Below the pieces are notes generated by a model. It was given only the letters and a program-made list of their open reading frames with translations. It was not told the origin of the DNA and did not search any database. 49,686 nt of DNA from a virus: positions 1 to 49,686 of IMG/VR virus record IMGVR_UViG_3300031885_000024, one strand, 5' to 3'. A program made the position numbers and the translations under genes. Shown piece by piece: positions 15,498-22,036 of this stretch (position 1 is its first letter; each line of letters opens with the position of its first letter).

Positions 15498-15781
15498 GAT
15501 GGATCACTGTCGAAAAGGTGTGGCTCGTGAATGGTCATGCGTGTGTGAGTGGCAATTCTCTCTTCCTTATTGGGATAGAGTTGACGCATGATAGTCTTGT
15601 ACTCAGCTTGCTCGATCACACCACGGCGTAAGTCTTCCTCACTTCCATAATCATAATACCAATCCATCATGGATGCGAAGTTCTTAACGATGTACTCTTT
15701 CATCTCGTTCGGAGAAGATTCACCGAAGTAGATGTTACACGAGATGGGATTGTTGAACCCGATGAAGAGCTTGATATACAT
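15494..15781 (-). CDS. Hypothetical protein (95 aa)
   Basis: 95 residues with aromatic, acidic character (MMDWYYDYGSEEDL). Stop overlaps the helicase start (ATGA), so the two are probably translated together. No recognised domain. Confidence 0.6.
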   Translation of the reverse strand: MYIKLFIGFNNPISCNIYFGESSPNEMKEYIVKNFASMMDWYYDYGSEEDLRRGVIEQAEYKTIMRQLYPNKEERIATHTRMTIHEPHLFDSDPS

Positions 15782-15784
15782 AAG

Positions 15785-16516
15785 CTAGATTTCGGTTGGA
15801 AGTAGAGAGGATTCGCGATAGTCAACGTGAGTAACCATGCCGCCAGTGTCATCATTCGAGAGAATGTAACTCACCGGTGGTTCTTCCTTAACTTTCTTGT
15901 AGCTTCGTGCCATCTCTAGAATATCAATCATCTCTTCTGTCTCGCTATCTTGTAGCATGAGAAGGGAGAGATGATGGCGAAGCGCATTCACCTGAGATTC
16001 GAGCGGGATGAATGGGATAATCTCAGCGGAAAGCGTACGTCCACCAAGTTTATCTGTTAGGATAAGTGTACCAGAGAGCGAGAAATACCTTTCATCTAGT
16101 GCATTGTATCCTACTCCCAAGATCTCACGCCGAACGCGCTTTCGTTCTTTTGTGATAGCATATGCCAGATCGCCAGTGATAAGCGCGCTTCCAGCCCTTG
16201 AAAGAGTCGCGGCAAGCTTGATAGCGCGGAGTGCAGCGAGCTTGAACTTGTTGACACGAGGTTTATCACTCCTATCTAGGGTGAGGAACTCGTTACCGTT
16301 AACTAGAATAACGGCAGGTTCGCAGCCATTGCGTTGAATCTGAAACAGATCACCATCACGAAGGCGAAAGGATAGAACGGTACGCCAGTTGGTGGGATGA
16401 TCCAAGTCATCTGCATATGATTGCAGAATTGAGTGTGCAGCAGATGACGTAGCTTCTATGAGAGCATTAAGCTGCTCTGACGGAAGTGATAGAATAGATG
16501 TGGATGGAATATCCAT
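15785..16516 (-). CDS. Hypothetical protein (243 aa)
   Basis: 243 residues after CCGGAACG. The centre is Ala/Leu-rich and basic (FKLAALRAIKLAATLSRAG, KERKRVRREI); the C-terminal ~40 residues are acidic. No family recognised. Upstream of the SNF2 helicase in the same operon. Confidence 0.65.
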   Translation of the reverse strand: MDIPSTSILSLPSEQLNALIEATSSAAHSILQSYADDLDHPTNWRTVLSFRLRDGDLFQIQRNGCEPAVILVNGNEFLTLDRSDKPRVNKFKLAALRAIKLAATLSRAGSALITGDLAYAITKERKRVRREILGVGYNALDERYFSLSGTLILTDKLGGRTLSAEIIPFIPLESQVNALRHHLSLLMLQDSETEEMIDILEMARSYKKVKEEPPVSYILSNDDTGGMVTHVDYRESSLLPTEI

Positions 16517-16568
16517 GATCGTTCCGGTTTTCGTTGAGGGTTGTGAGATGGGAAGGAAATGGATGGAT

Positions 16569-16644
16569 ATGAAAATGGCAAAGATAAAGAAGAACTTATC
16601 ACGTTGCTGTGATACAGTAACTTCTCTACCTTTGCCATTTTCAT
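16569..16644 (-). other. Long stem-loop after the 178-aa gene
   Basis: ATGAAAATGGCAAAG (16569-16583) is perfectly repeated in inverse at 16630-16644. Inside, TTATCAC/GTGATA and AGAAG/CTTCT can also pair, giving a ~76-base hairpin. It begins 9 bases after the stop of the upstream gene and ends ~50 bases before the next ATG. No T-run follows, so RNA stabilisation or processing is more likely than termination. Confidence 0.65.
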
Positions 16645-16652
16645 TACCAACC

Positions 16653-17189
16653 TTACTTGTTCAGACCCAGCAGCGCCATGAGTTCGGCCGCCAGCTGCAT
16701 CGGATTGTCCTTGTACTGCTCGGCAATCTGTGCAGCCTTCTCCTGCGTAGCCTTGAGCGAAACACGACCGCTCGACTTCTCGGTCTCGACGAAGATGTTA
16801 ACTTCATCCGCCGCATCACGAACGAAATCAGCAAGATCAGCCGGAAGGATCTTGGAATCAATCACGCGCGAGCGAACGATGCGAACAGTCTCGTTACGTT
16901 CAGCGGTATTGATAAGATCAAGGACGGCCGTCTCAAACTGTGCGGGAGCTACTCCCTTCGATTCTGCATGAGCGCGAGCATCGGCGATCGACGAATATTC
17001 ACGAACGAGAATCGCAACGGGCGAAACCTTAATCACCGGAACGTTCTTCGCATTTTCACCATCACCAATCTTCTTCGACGGGAGATGCGGATAGTCGGAA
17101 GACTTGAGATTGTTCGCAGTGAACTCGAAAAACTTCGCTTCGCCCTTCGCAGTCTCGCCCTTGCCGGATGCAACCAGAGTGTACGACAT
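16653..17189 (-). CDS. Probable abundant early protein (178 aa)
   Basis: 178 residues, GAGG before the ATG. Codon choice is more GC-rich and regular than in neighbours (like the SSB-like and capsid genes), which suggests high expression. Segments include VSPVAILVREYSSIADARA and a long helical C-terminus (KAAQIAEQYKDNPMQLAAE). No family recognised. It lies behind the 17.7 kb promoter and in front of a long hairpin, which also fits a major early product. Confidence 0.7.
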   Translation of the reverse strand: MSYTLVASGKGETAKGEAKFFEFTANNLKSSDYPHLPSKKIGDGENAKNVPVIKVSPVAILVREYSSIADARAHAESKGVAPAQFETAVLDLINTAERNETVRIVRSRVIDSKILPADLADFVRDAADEVNIFVETEKSSGRVSLKATQEKAAQIAEQYKDNPMQLAAELMALLGLNK

Positions 17190-17267
17190 AATAAAGCCTC
17201 ACAAATAAGTGAGTGATGTTTGCAACACTACCGATTTGTAGCGTCGCGGGTAATCCAACTTCTCCGA

Positions 17268-17405
17268 TTAATTGAAGTTGGAATTCTTCTGAGACTCTGT
17301 TGTAGAGAGTTCTCGCAATACTGGTTCAACTGCCCAGAAGATTTCTCTAGCTAGCTGTCTAGCTTTAGCTGAATCTTCCTTTCTCTGCTTCTCTTCTTCT
17401 GTCAT
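17268..17405 (-). CDS. Small charged protein (45 aa), tentative
   Basis: A 45-residue frame starting MTEEEKQRKE, helical and charged, ending QKNSNFN. No Shine-Dalgarno sequence is seen; TATAATT sits directly before the ATG. Protein-like composition is the only support. Confidence 0.35.
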   Translation of the reverse strand: MTEEEKQRKEDSAKARQLAREIFWAVEPVLRELSTTESQKNSNFN

Positions 17406-17545
17406 AATTATATGATAGTAGGTTGAGTGAAAATATTCCACGGAAGCTTTACACTTATGAGGTGCAAACTTCGCTCCCTACTTGATTAGGGTAGGTTTCC
17501 ACAAATATACTAGGTAATCAGCCTTTCTATTTGTGCGTGGGGAAA

Positions 17546-17630
17546 TAGTCTACCGTGGAATCGAACCACGCTAAGAGAGCAAAGGAAACCGGAGAGAAAA
17601 CTCTGCTACAATCTTAGGCCATCGTAGACC
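17546..17630 (-). ncRNA. tRNA-like structure in leader of early transcript
   Basis: Minus strand: acceptor GGTCTAC/GTAGACT (7 pairs, one G-T) with discriminator A, and a perfect T arm CGTGG-TTCGATT-CCACG. Total ~85 bases, the length of a class II tRNA. The D region can form CGAT/ATTG, but the anticodon region gives only AGAG-TTTT-CTCT, with no standard 7-base loop. It starts ~57 bases after the predicted start of transcription. It could be a decayed tRNA, an intron-bearing tRNA or a tRNA mimic. Confidence 0.6.
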
Positions 17631-17693
17631 GTAGAGATAATTATCCAATCCCGCCAAGGATAAATGAATAACTATCTCGCCCTGCATGGATCT

Positions 17694-17722
17694 AGTATAA
17701 CACAATGGGGGGTGAATGTCAA
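17694..17722 (-). promoter_or_regulatory. sigma70 consensus promoter, minus strand
   Basis: Minus strand TTGACA (17717-17722), 17-base spacer, TATACT (17694-17699). A perfect -35 and near-perfect -10. It fires towards the tRNA-like fold and the genes from 17405 downwards. Confidence 0.88.
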
Positions 17723-17841
17723 TAGGGCGGGTCGAAATAGTCGGGGGGAATATTGGCCAGCGGGTCAGCGGGGGAGCCCGCCGCTAGCAGGGCTGCGAGG
17801 GTAAGGGCTGGCGAGACGGCTTGACAGCTAACTAGCTCCCC

Positions 17842-17859
17842 TACCTTAGACGTAAGGAT
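17842..17859. promoter_or_regulatory. Dyad TACCTTA-GACG-TAAGGAT (operator candidate)
   Basis: An 18-base near-perfect dyad that matches the one at 20317-20334 in both arms and in spacer length. It lies ~120 bases upstream of the 17.7 kb promoter. Confidence 0.55.
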
Positions 17860-17894
17860 AAGCTTGTTTTCTGTGAGAGTAAGCGAGATGATTC

Positions 17895-18059
17895 TCACGG
17901 GAATATCTCCGTGAGTGAAAGGAGTTTACCATCAACTGTACCGAGGTCGATTGCATCGCGTGCAGTATTAAGAGCCTGCTGCCAGGAATGCTCTTTAATG
18001 TAAAAACTCTTCTTATCTCCTTTCGGGAAGATAATTGTGTATACGAAGGTTCTCAGCAT
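17895..18059 (-). CDS. Small hypothetical protein (54 aa)
   Basis: ATG 18059 follows GGAGTACTAAG and sits just after the upstream stop. 54 residues starting MLRTFVYTII, with a C-terminal helix (WQQALNTARDAIDLG). Its final codons form a CTCACGG/CCGTGAG hairpin. Function unknown. Confidence 0.6.
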   Translation of the reverse strand: MLRTFVYTIIFPKGDKKSFYIKEHSWQQALNTARDAIDLGTVDGKLLSLTEIFP

Positions 18060-18060
18060 C

Positions 18061-18312
18061 TTAGTACTCCTCCATGATAGCTTTATCCATGAGATCCTCG
18101 GTGATGTTTGTTGTCTTGGTAGTTTTTTCGTGTACTTTAACATCATACACAGGATTGGGAAATTTCTCCATGAGGTCTCTCAGAAATATCACTGCATCTT
18201 CTTCGGGTTGAGAGAGCTCTACTACAAAATAGAGATTGTAGTAATGCTCCTGCGTAATGGAGTTGATATGGGCTGACCTGCGATGGATACTAAAGAGATA
18301 AATCTTTTTCAT
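18061..18312 (-). CDS. Hypothetical protein (83 aa)
   Basis: 83 residues after GGGAGGTAGAG. Begins MKKIYLFSIH; alternating strands with a helix in the middle (EEDAVIFLRDLMEKF). Coupled to the 54-residue gene. No family recognised. Confidence 0.65.
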   Translation of the reverse strand: MKKIYLFSIHRRSAHINSITQEHYYNLYFVVELSQPEEDAVIFLRDLMEKFPNPVYDVKVHEKTTKTTNITEDLMDKAIMEEY

Positions 18313-18395
18313 CTCTACCTCCCTCCTACTGAGATGTGAAGATGTTTAACAAGGACAACAAGAGCTTCGAGAGTAAGCGAGATGATCTTCATGGG

Positions 18396-18611
18396 TTAGT
18401 CTTGCTTGAAGTGGATATGTTCGGTGGAAGCGGGAGATTCATAAAGAGAATCGTGAAAGTATTCTATCCTCACACTCCCGTTGCGATGTACATAATCCCG
18501 GGCAACCTGACGAATCTTGCGTTTCGTCTTTGCTTTGAAAACTATACGATTGTTCATGCCAACTTCATCGTAAGTTCCATCGGGATTAACTCTTGTGATG
18601 ATTGCTTTCAT
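18396..18611 (-). CDS. Small basic protein (71 aa)
   Basis: 71 residues after GAGGATTAAAAG. Strongly basic centre (KAKTKRKIRQVARDYVHR). Possibly nucleic-acid binding. No family recognised. Confidence 0.65.
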   Translation of the reverse strand: MKAIITRVNPDGTYDEVGMNNRIVFKAKTKRKIRQVARDYVHRNGSVRIEYFHDSLYESPASTEHIHFKQD

Positions 18612-18614
18612 CTT

Positions 18615-18842
18615 TTAATCCTCGTGGTATTCATCCCAAAGGAGATCGTAGCAAGTTCCACAAATCCCAGAGAGAAGGAGTTCGCGCTTTTCCTCTGAGA
18701 GATATGGAAATGCAGCTTGAATGCGAAGTGTACCAACTTTCCACAAATAATAGTCATCCTGTTCTACTATGATTTCGTGGTGGGTTCCACACCCTAGACA
18801 ATTCTTTGAGACGTCTAGGAGATTATCGAATTCCTTGGTCAT
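18615..18842 (-). CDS. Small zinc-ribbon-like protein (75 aa)
   Basis: 75 residues with two Cys pairs, CLGCG (~15-19) and CGTCY (~61-65), separated by a helical stretch: a likely zinc-binding knuckle. Start overlaps the upstream gene by 20 bases. Function unknown. Confidence 0.65.
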   Translation of the reverse strand: MTKEFDNLLDVSKNCLGCGTHHEIIVEQDDYYLWKVGTLRIQAAFPYLSEEKRELLLSGICGTCYDLLWDEYHED

Positions 18843-19209
18843 CTATGTCATCTCTCCATCGTTTCGAGATAACAACACTAATACGTTCGATTAGTGTCGC
18901 TTCACTCGGGTTAAAAACGAGTTGCTCACTTCCACCTTCGCAGTCGGTAAGATGAAAGAATGTCCCTTCCGCTACTTCATATATCGAAACAGGAACGTCG
19001 GCATACTCACCATCCAAGGGCTTCAACATCTTGTGGACATCTGCTAGTTTATAGACCGCATAACGGTAGGTGGGGCTATCTCTCCACGTATCCGCAATGT
19101 GACCAAACTTATCCCGAGATGGCGCATGAAAGGAAGGTCTAAAACATACATCTAAGAGAGACCACGATGGACCAATTCCGTTAGCATCTTCTACGCGATA
19201 GACTCTCAT
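18823..19209 (-). CDS. Hypothetical protein (128 aa)
   Basis: The frame is open from 19467, but that N-terminal part is repeats and TA-runs from the origin region. ATG 19209 (MRVYRVEDAN) is the likely start, although no Shine-Dalgarno sequence is obvious. The domain is mixed alpha/beta with conserved-looking aromatic residues (YRYAVYKLADVHKML). First gene after the candidate origin. Function unknown. Confidence 0.6.
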   Translation of the reverse strand: MRVYRVEDANGIGPSWSLLDVCFRPSFHAPSRDKFGHIADTWRDSPTYRYAVYKLADVHKMLKPLDGEYADVPVSIYEVAEGTFFHLTDCEGGSEQLVFNPSEATLIERISVVISKRWRDDIDDQGIR

Positions 19210-19265
19210 ATCTATATGTAGAGGTTTGGGGTTGAAAGAGAGTGGAAGGGTGCTACAAAAAAGAA

Positions 19266-19311
19266 TTCTATCTGACAGATTCGAACTGTCAAGAGCCAGA
19301 ACTCTGATAGA
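19266..19311 (-). ncRNA. Mini tRNA-like fold lacking a D arm
   Basis: Minus strand: acceptor-like TCTATC/GATAGA, one hairpin AGAG-TTCTGG-CTCT, then a perfect T arm GACAG-TTCGAAT-CTGTC. Only ~46 bases, so no D arm. It may be a tRNA remnant or a mimic in the leader of the 19.2 kb gene. Confidence 0.45.
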
Positions 19312-19315
19312 AATA

Positions 19316-19580
19316 GTTCCCATGGTTTCCCACGGGTTCCCATCCTTTCCCATGGATTCCCATGAAAACCCTTGGTTTTCTGGGTATGGCGTACATCGGT
19401 CTAGGAGGGTGTCGTTGTTAGTAGTTATATTAATAAAAATTTTAAATATATATATATATATATACAACTACCTACCCTCCCCCCAACCTATGAATGCCAT
19501 ACCCAGAAAAACAAGAGAAAGCATGGGTAAGTATGGGTAATCGTGGGGATGCGTGGGAAAGCTGGGGAAAGCATGGGAAC
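19316..19580. other. Candidate replication origin: opposed iteron arrays around a TA core
   Basis: Left array 19316-19375: six 10-base units, consensus NTTCCCATGG (five good, one degenerate). Right array 19521-19580: six 10-base units, consensus GCATGGGAAA, i.e. the inverse. Between them TTTTCTGGGTATGGC (19376-19390) and its exact inverse (19496-19510), further partial symmetry (GGAGGGT/ACCCTCC), and a TA dinucleotide run at about 19446-19464. The 10-base period places each site on the same helix face. This is the architecture of an iteron origin with an unwinding element; function is inferred. Confidence 0.7.
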
Positions 19581-19638
19581 GAAAAAATAAATGTTGTAAC
19601 GAAAGAATAAAAGTTGCTAACTTTTGAAAGTTAGTGAA

Positions 19639-19680
19639 AATCCAAAAGGCCCAACAAAATTAATTGTTAGGCTTTGGAAA
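19639..19680 (-). terminator. Rho-independent-like terminator after the 123-aa gene
   Basis: Minus strand hairpin CCAAA..GCC.AACAA / TTGTT.GGC..TTTGG with small bulges, followed by ATTTT. It lies ~35 bases after the stop at 19715 and would insulate the origin from the upstream unit. Confidence 0.6.
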
Positions 19681-19714
19681 AAACTCAGCGGGCAGAAACT
19701 TTCTTACTACTTTA

Positions 19715-20086
19715 CTAAATGTCCATCGTTGCGAGAGTTGGCATGAGTTTCTCGCTCGCCGATGGAATGCTGTCCGCATTCTCTTGTACGAACTTCGCCC
19801 AACTTGCGTAACCTCTGGCGCGAATGATTGCGAACGCTGCTCGGCGCACCTGAGATTCGAGGTAGCTCAATCTCATCATGGCGCCGTTATCCATCATTGC
19901 GCGAACTGCTTCTATGTTCGCTTCGGGTAGGTTCGCTTCCTGCATCCGTGCCACCGTATCGGAAACCATCCTGACGTTAGCAGCGAGTGAATCACGCTCG
20001 GTGATATAACCGAGAACGTTCTCACGAGTGAAGCTGCTAAGTACTTCCTGAGCACTACGGCGCTTGTTCTTGTTCTTGCGTGACAT
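19715..20086 (-). CDS. Hypothetical protein (123 aa), own transcription unit
   Basis: ATG 20086 is preferred because GGAGA stands ~9 bases upstream; the frame is open further to 20293. N-terminus is basic (MSRKNKNKRRSAQEVL), the rest helical with two likely long helices (AANVRMVSDTVARMQEANL, LSYLESQVRRAAFAIIRA). The composition is GC-richer than neighbours. It has its own promoter-like region and a terminator, so it may be an immediate-early DNA-binding factor. No family recognised. Confidence 0.65.
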   Translation of the reverse strand: MSRKNKNKRRSAQEVLSSFTRENVLGYITERDSLAANVRMVSDTVARMQEANLPEANIEAVRAMMDNGAMMRLSYLESQVRRAAFAIIRARGYASWAKFVQENADSIPSASEKLMPTLATMDI

Positions 20087-20237
20087 CTGAAAATCTCCGT
20101 TTTCGTTGTGTTTGGTGGAATGCTTCGTGATTGCGCGCAATGGCACGCACTTCGCGAAAGCTTCCGCCCGCTGGGTTGTCAAATAGCTATCCGGTAGACA
20201 TACCGAACGGTCATACACAAGACGTATGACAGAAGGT

Positions 20238-20265
20238 AAGGTAACACATTCCGCAGGCAAGTCAA
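20238..20265 (-). promoter_or_regulatory. Promoter candidate for the 123-aa gene
   Basis: Minus strand TTGACT (20260-20265), 16-base spacer, TACCTT (20238-20243). The -10 is weak and overlaps AAGGTAAGGTAA, half-sites of the 20.3 kb dyad. Confidence 0.4.
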
Positions 20266-20293
20266 CGAAGAAAACCCGAATTGTTTGTAACAC

Positions 20294-20322
20294 TTGACTT
20301 TGTACCGCTGGTCCTATACCTT
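20294..20322 (+). promoter_or_regulatory. Plus-strand promoter candidate
   Basis: TTGACT (20294-20299) with either TATACC (15-base spacer) or TACCTT (17-base spacer). The latter lies inside the dyad at 20317-20334, so a bound factor would block it. Confidence 0.4.
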
Positions 20323-20334
20323 ACCCCTAAGGTA
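20317..20334. promoter_or_regulatory. Perfect dyad TACCTTA-CCCC-TAAGGTA (operator candidate)
   Basis: A perfect 7+4+7 inverted repeat at the centre of the divergent control region, recurring with one change at 17842-17859. Confidence 0.65.
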
Positions 20335-20360
20335 AACATAACTCACAACAATATCTCACA

Positions 20361-20522
20361 ATAAGATTCTCACTACTATGATTCTTAGTGGTGAGAGATG
20401 CGCGGAGCGACCGCCCCGAGAATGAGAATTCATTATCACCTTCGCGCTCGCTCACCATTGTGACTCTCACCACTGAGATATCTTCCCCCTACTTTCTCAC
20501 TGCTAAGATTCTCACCGCTAAG
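20361..20522. repeat. Five copies of CTCAC(C/T)(A/G)CTAAG
   Basis: Copies at 20369-20380, 20384-20395 (inverted, forming a hairpin with the first), 20466-20477, 20496-20507 and 20511-20522. ATAAGATTCTCAC at 20361 is repeated at 20503. They may be binding sites for a replication or late-transcription factor. Confidence 0.65.
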
Positions 20523-20768
20523 TATCACACACCTGAAGGGAGGGGAGGGGTGAAAGTAGCGAGTCCCTTATAATATAAAGCAAGTGCAACAAAATTTTTA
20601 ACAAATTTTCAACCCTTTTTTTTTTTTTCGTCCCACTTTAATTCTTTTCTTTTCATTCTTTTCTCTTTCTTCTCACACTCACAAGGCTTTCGCTCACAAG
20701 GGTGTCCACCTTCCCTTCCCACCCTCCCCCTACTACCTTCCATCTATCCTCATCACGGAGAGCATGAA

Positions 20769-21110
20769 GTGTCACAAAGCAGGGTAACAACTTTCACACT
20801 TACAATTCCCAGCGGACAAACTACATCTAATGTAGCTCGTGCCTGGGAGACGTATGGGAATAGTGCAGGATTAATAATTCAATCTCCTGCAACTCTTCCA
20901 GAGACTGTTACGATTCAAGTAAGTAATGATAACGGAGTGAGTTGGGCGGCTCTTCAAGATGGAAGTCCGTTGGCGGATGTTACAACTCCGGGAGCTGGTA
21001 AGGCGGCAGTTTATGATCGTCTTGCAATTGCACAACAGTTTCGACTCGTTGCAGGAGCGGCGGTGGGAGGGAATCGAGTCTTCTCAATTTCCTTCTCTTC
21101 TCTTTACTAA
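20769..21110 (+). CDS. Small beta-rich structural protein (113 aa)
   Basis: GTG start after GGAGA; the nearby ATG (20764) leads to a stop within eight codons. The Thr/Ser-rich beta pattern (TFTLTIPSGQTTSN, TVTIQVSNDNGVSWAALQDG) is like phage fibre or decoration domains. First gene of the plus unit. Confidence 0.6.
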   Translation: MSQSRVTTFTLTIPSGQTTSNVARAWETYGNSAGLIIQSPATLPETVTIQVSNDNGVSWAALQDGSPLADVTTPGAGKAAVYDRLAIAQQFRLVAGAAVGGNRVFSISFSSLY

Positions 21111-21145
21111 GAAGAGATTATGAATATTCTTACTGGAGTATTTAT

Positions 21146-22033
21146 ATGAGCCTCATACTGCTGTCCCGCTGTCGCGGCGGCGCGAGTGGGGGTGTTACTG
21201 GATACACCGCCGCTTCGACATGGCAGAATACGGGGCTGTGGGCGCCTACGGGCAACGTCCCGCGTGACGATAGTGCCCGTATTCCTGCCGATGTCATGTC
21301 GTGGGGCGGGACCGAAATACCCGGAGAGTTCCAATTGCAAACGGCGGTCAAGCGCCCTGGCAAATCTCACGCGCTGCAAATTACCTACCCCGGCACTGGC
21401 ACCGATGTGAACCGCGAGCCCAATTTCAACTTGGGGCGGCGCATGGGGGGCGAAGGGCAAACGATGTGGGTGGAATGGTGGATGCGTGTCGGCGGGACGT
21501 TTGCGCCGAATGCAGGCACAAAAAAGATGTTCCAAATGTGGAACGCGGTATACGGCTGGAGTTCGACCATTGGCCTGTCGTTTATCACGGACCCTGATGG
21601 CGCTGTCATATTGCAGCAAGCGATCACGGGGTCTGGCATCGACCAAGCAGGATTCACCGGCACGTATTACACAAACGTGTTCCAAACGCCAACCCAGACG
21701 TACCCGAGCGGTATCACACGTCTCGTTGCGCCGAGCAGTTCGGTGACCCCCACGATAATGGCGCTTGATACATGGCACCAACTCCGCGTCAAAGTGCGGT
21801 GGTCGTCGTCTTTTTTGGCGCTTGATGGCCGCTTCCAAGTGTTTGTCGATGGCGTGCTATTTCAAGACTCAGGGAACTGCAACATCCACAACAACCGCGA
21901 CGAACGAAACGCAGGCGCCCCTATTGGGCTGCAAATGGGCTACATCATGGGGTACGCCAACGGCGGCTACACCGCCAATAGTCCGTGGTATTGGAGCGAC
22001 TTTTCCGTGTCCACCATTAACCCCGGATGGTGA
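21146..22033 (+). CDS. Concanavalin-like lectin-fold protein (fibre/adhesin candidate)
   Basis: 295 residues after GGAG. The beta-sandwich pattern fits LamG/polysaccharide-lyase-like lectin folds: MWVEWWMRVGG, WHQLRVKVRW, FQVFVDGVLF, MGYIMGYANGGY. G+C and codon choice (GCG, CGC) are far above the phage average, pointing to recent transfer. Likely role: binding of host surface sugar. No catalytic site can be fixed by eye. Confidence 0.6.
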   Translation: MSLILLSRCRGGASGGVTGYTAASTWQNTGLWAPTGNVPRDDSARIPADVMSWGGTEIPGEFQLQTAVKRPGKSHALQITYPGTGTDVNREPNFNLGRRMGGEGQTMWVEWWMRVGGTFAPNAGTKKMFQMWNAVYGWSSTIGLSFITDPDGAVILQQAITGSGIDQAGFTGTYYTNVFQTPTQTYPSGITRLVAPSSSVTPTIMALDTWHQLRVKVRWSSSFLALDGRFQVFVDGVLFQDSGNCNIHNNRDERNAGAPIGLQMGYIMGYANGGYTANSPWYWSDFSVSTINPGW

Positions 22034-22036
22034 TGT

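Larger units (their letters stand above)
17406..17894. other. Control region without genes (~490 bp)
   Basis: No convincing gene. It holds a consensus promoter (17694-17722), a tRNA-like fold (17546-17630), a CCCTA/TAGGG hairpin near 17480-17500, a GCGGG/CCCGC hairpin at 17768-17781 and the TACCTTA dyad at 17842-17859. This is a leader and regulatory stretch for the 17.2 kb gene. Confidence 0.7.
19210..19714. other. Non-coding candidate origin region (~500 bp)
   Basis: No gene is supported. The stretch holds a tRNA-like mini-fold, two opposed arrays of 10-base iterons, a 15-base inverted repeat, a TA-repeat core, two 20-base direct repeats (19578-19597, 19598-19617), the palindrome CTAACTTT-TG-AAAGTTAG (19617-19634) and a terminator. 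Confidence 0.8.
20087..20768. other. Divergent intergenic control region (~680 bp)
   Basis: No gene supported. It separates the two genome arms and contains outward promoter-like elements, the TACCTTA dyad, five copies of a CTCAC-type 12-mer, a perfect TATAAT (20569-20574) with a poor -35, and a 13-base T-run at about 20616-20628. Confidence 0.8.

Noticed and set aside
16458-17216. 252-residue plus-strand frame opposite the 178-residue gene
   Set aside because: It crosses a hairpin and an intergenic gap and has low-complexity Arg/Ser content; the minus gene has a ribosome binding site and regular codons.
17546-17630. Functional tRNA-Leu, Ser or Tyr
   Set aside because: Length and end stems fit, but no standard anticodon stem with a 7-base loop can be drawn, so no isotype is assigned.
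18823-19467. Long form (214 residues) of the gene starting at 19209
   Set aside because: The extra N-terminus (MYIYIYIFKIF) is translation of the TA run and iterons.
19316-19580. CRISPR array
   Set aside because: The repeats are 10 bases, contiguous, with no unique spacers, and inverted halves; no cas genes accompany them.
20388-20573. 61-residue plus-strand frame in the control region
   Set aside because: It translates the CTCAC repeats and has no start signal.
21107-21838. 243-residue frame on the minus strand opposite the lectin-like gene
   Set aside because: It is Arg/His-rich shadow translation of a GC-rich gene, with no ribosome binding site; the plus frame has a clear beta-sandwich pattern.
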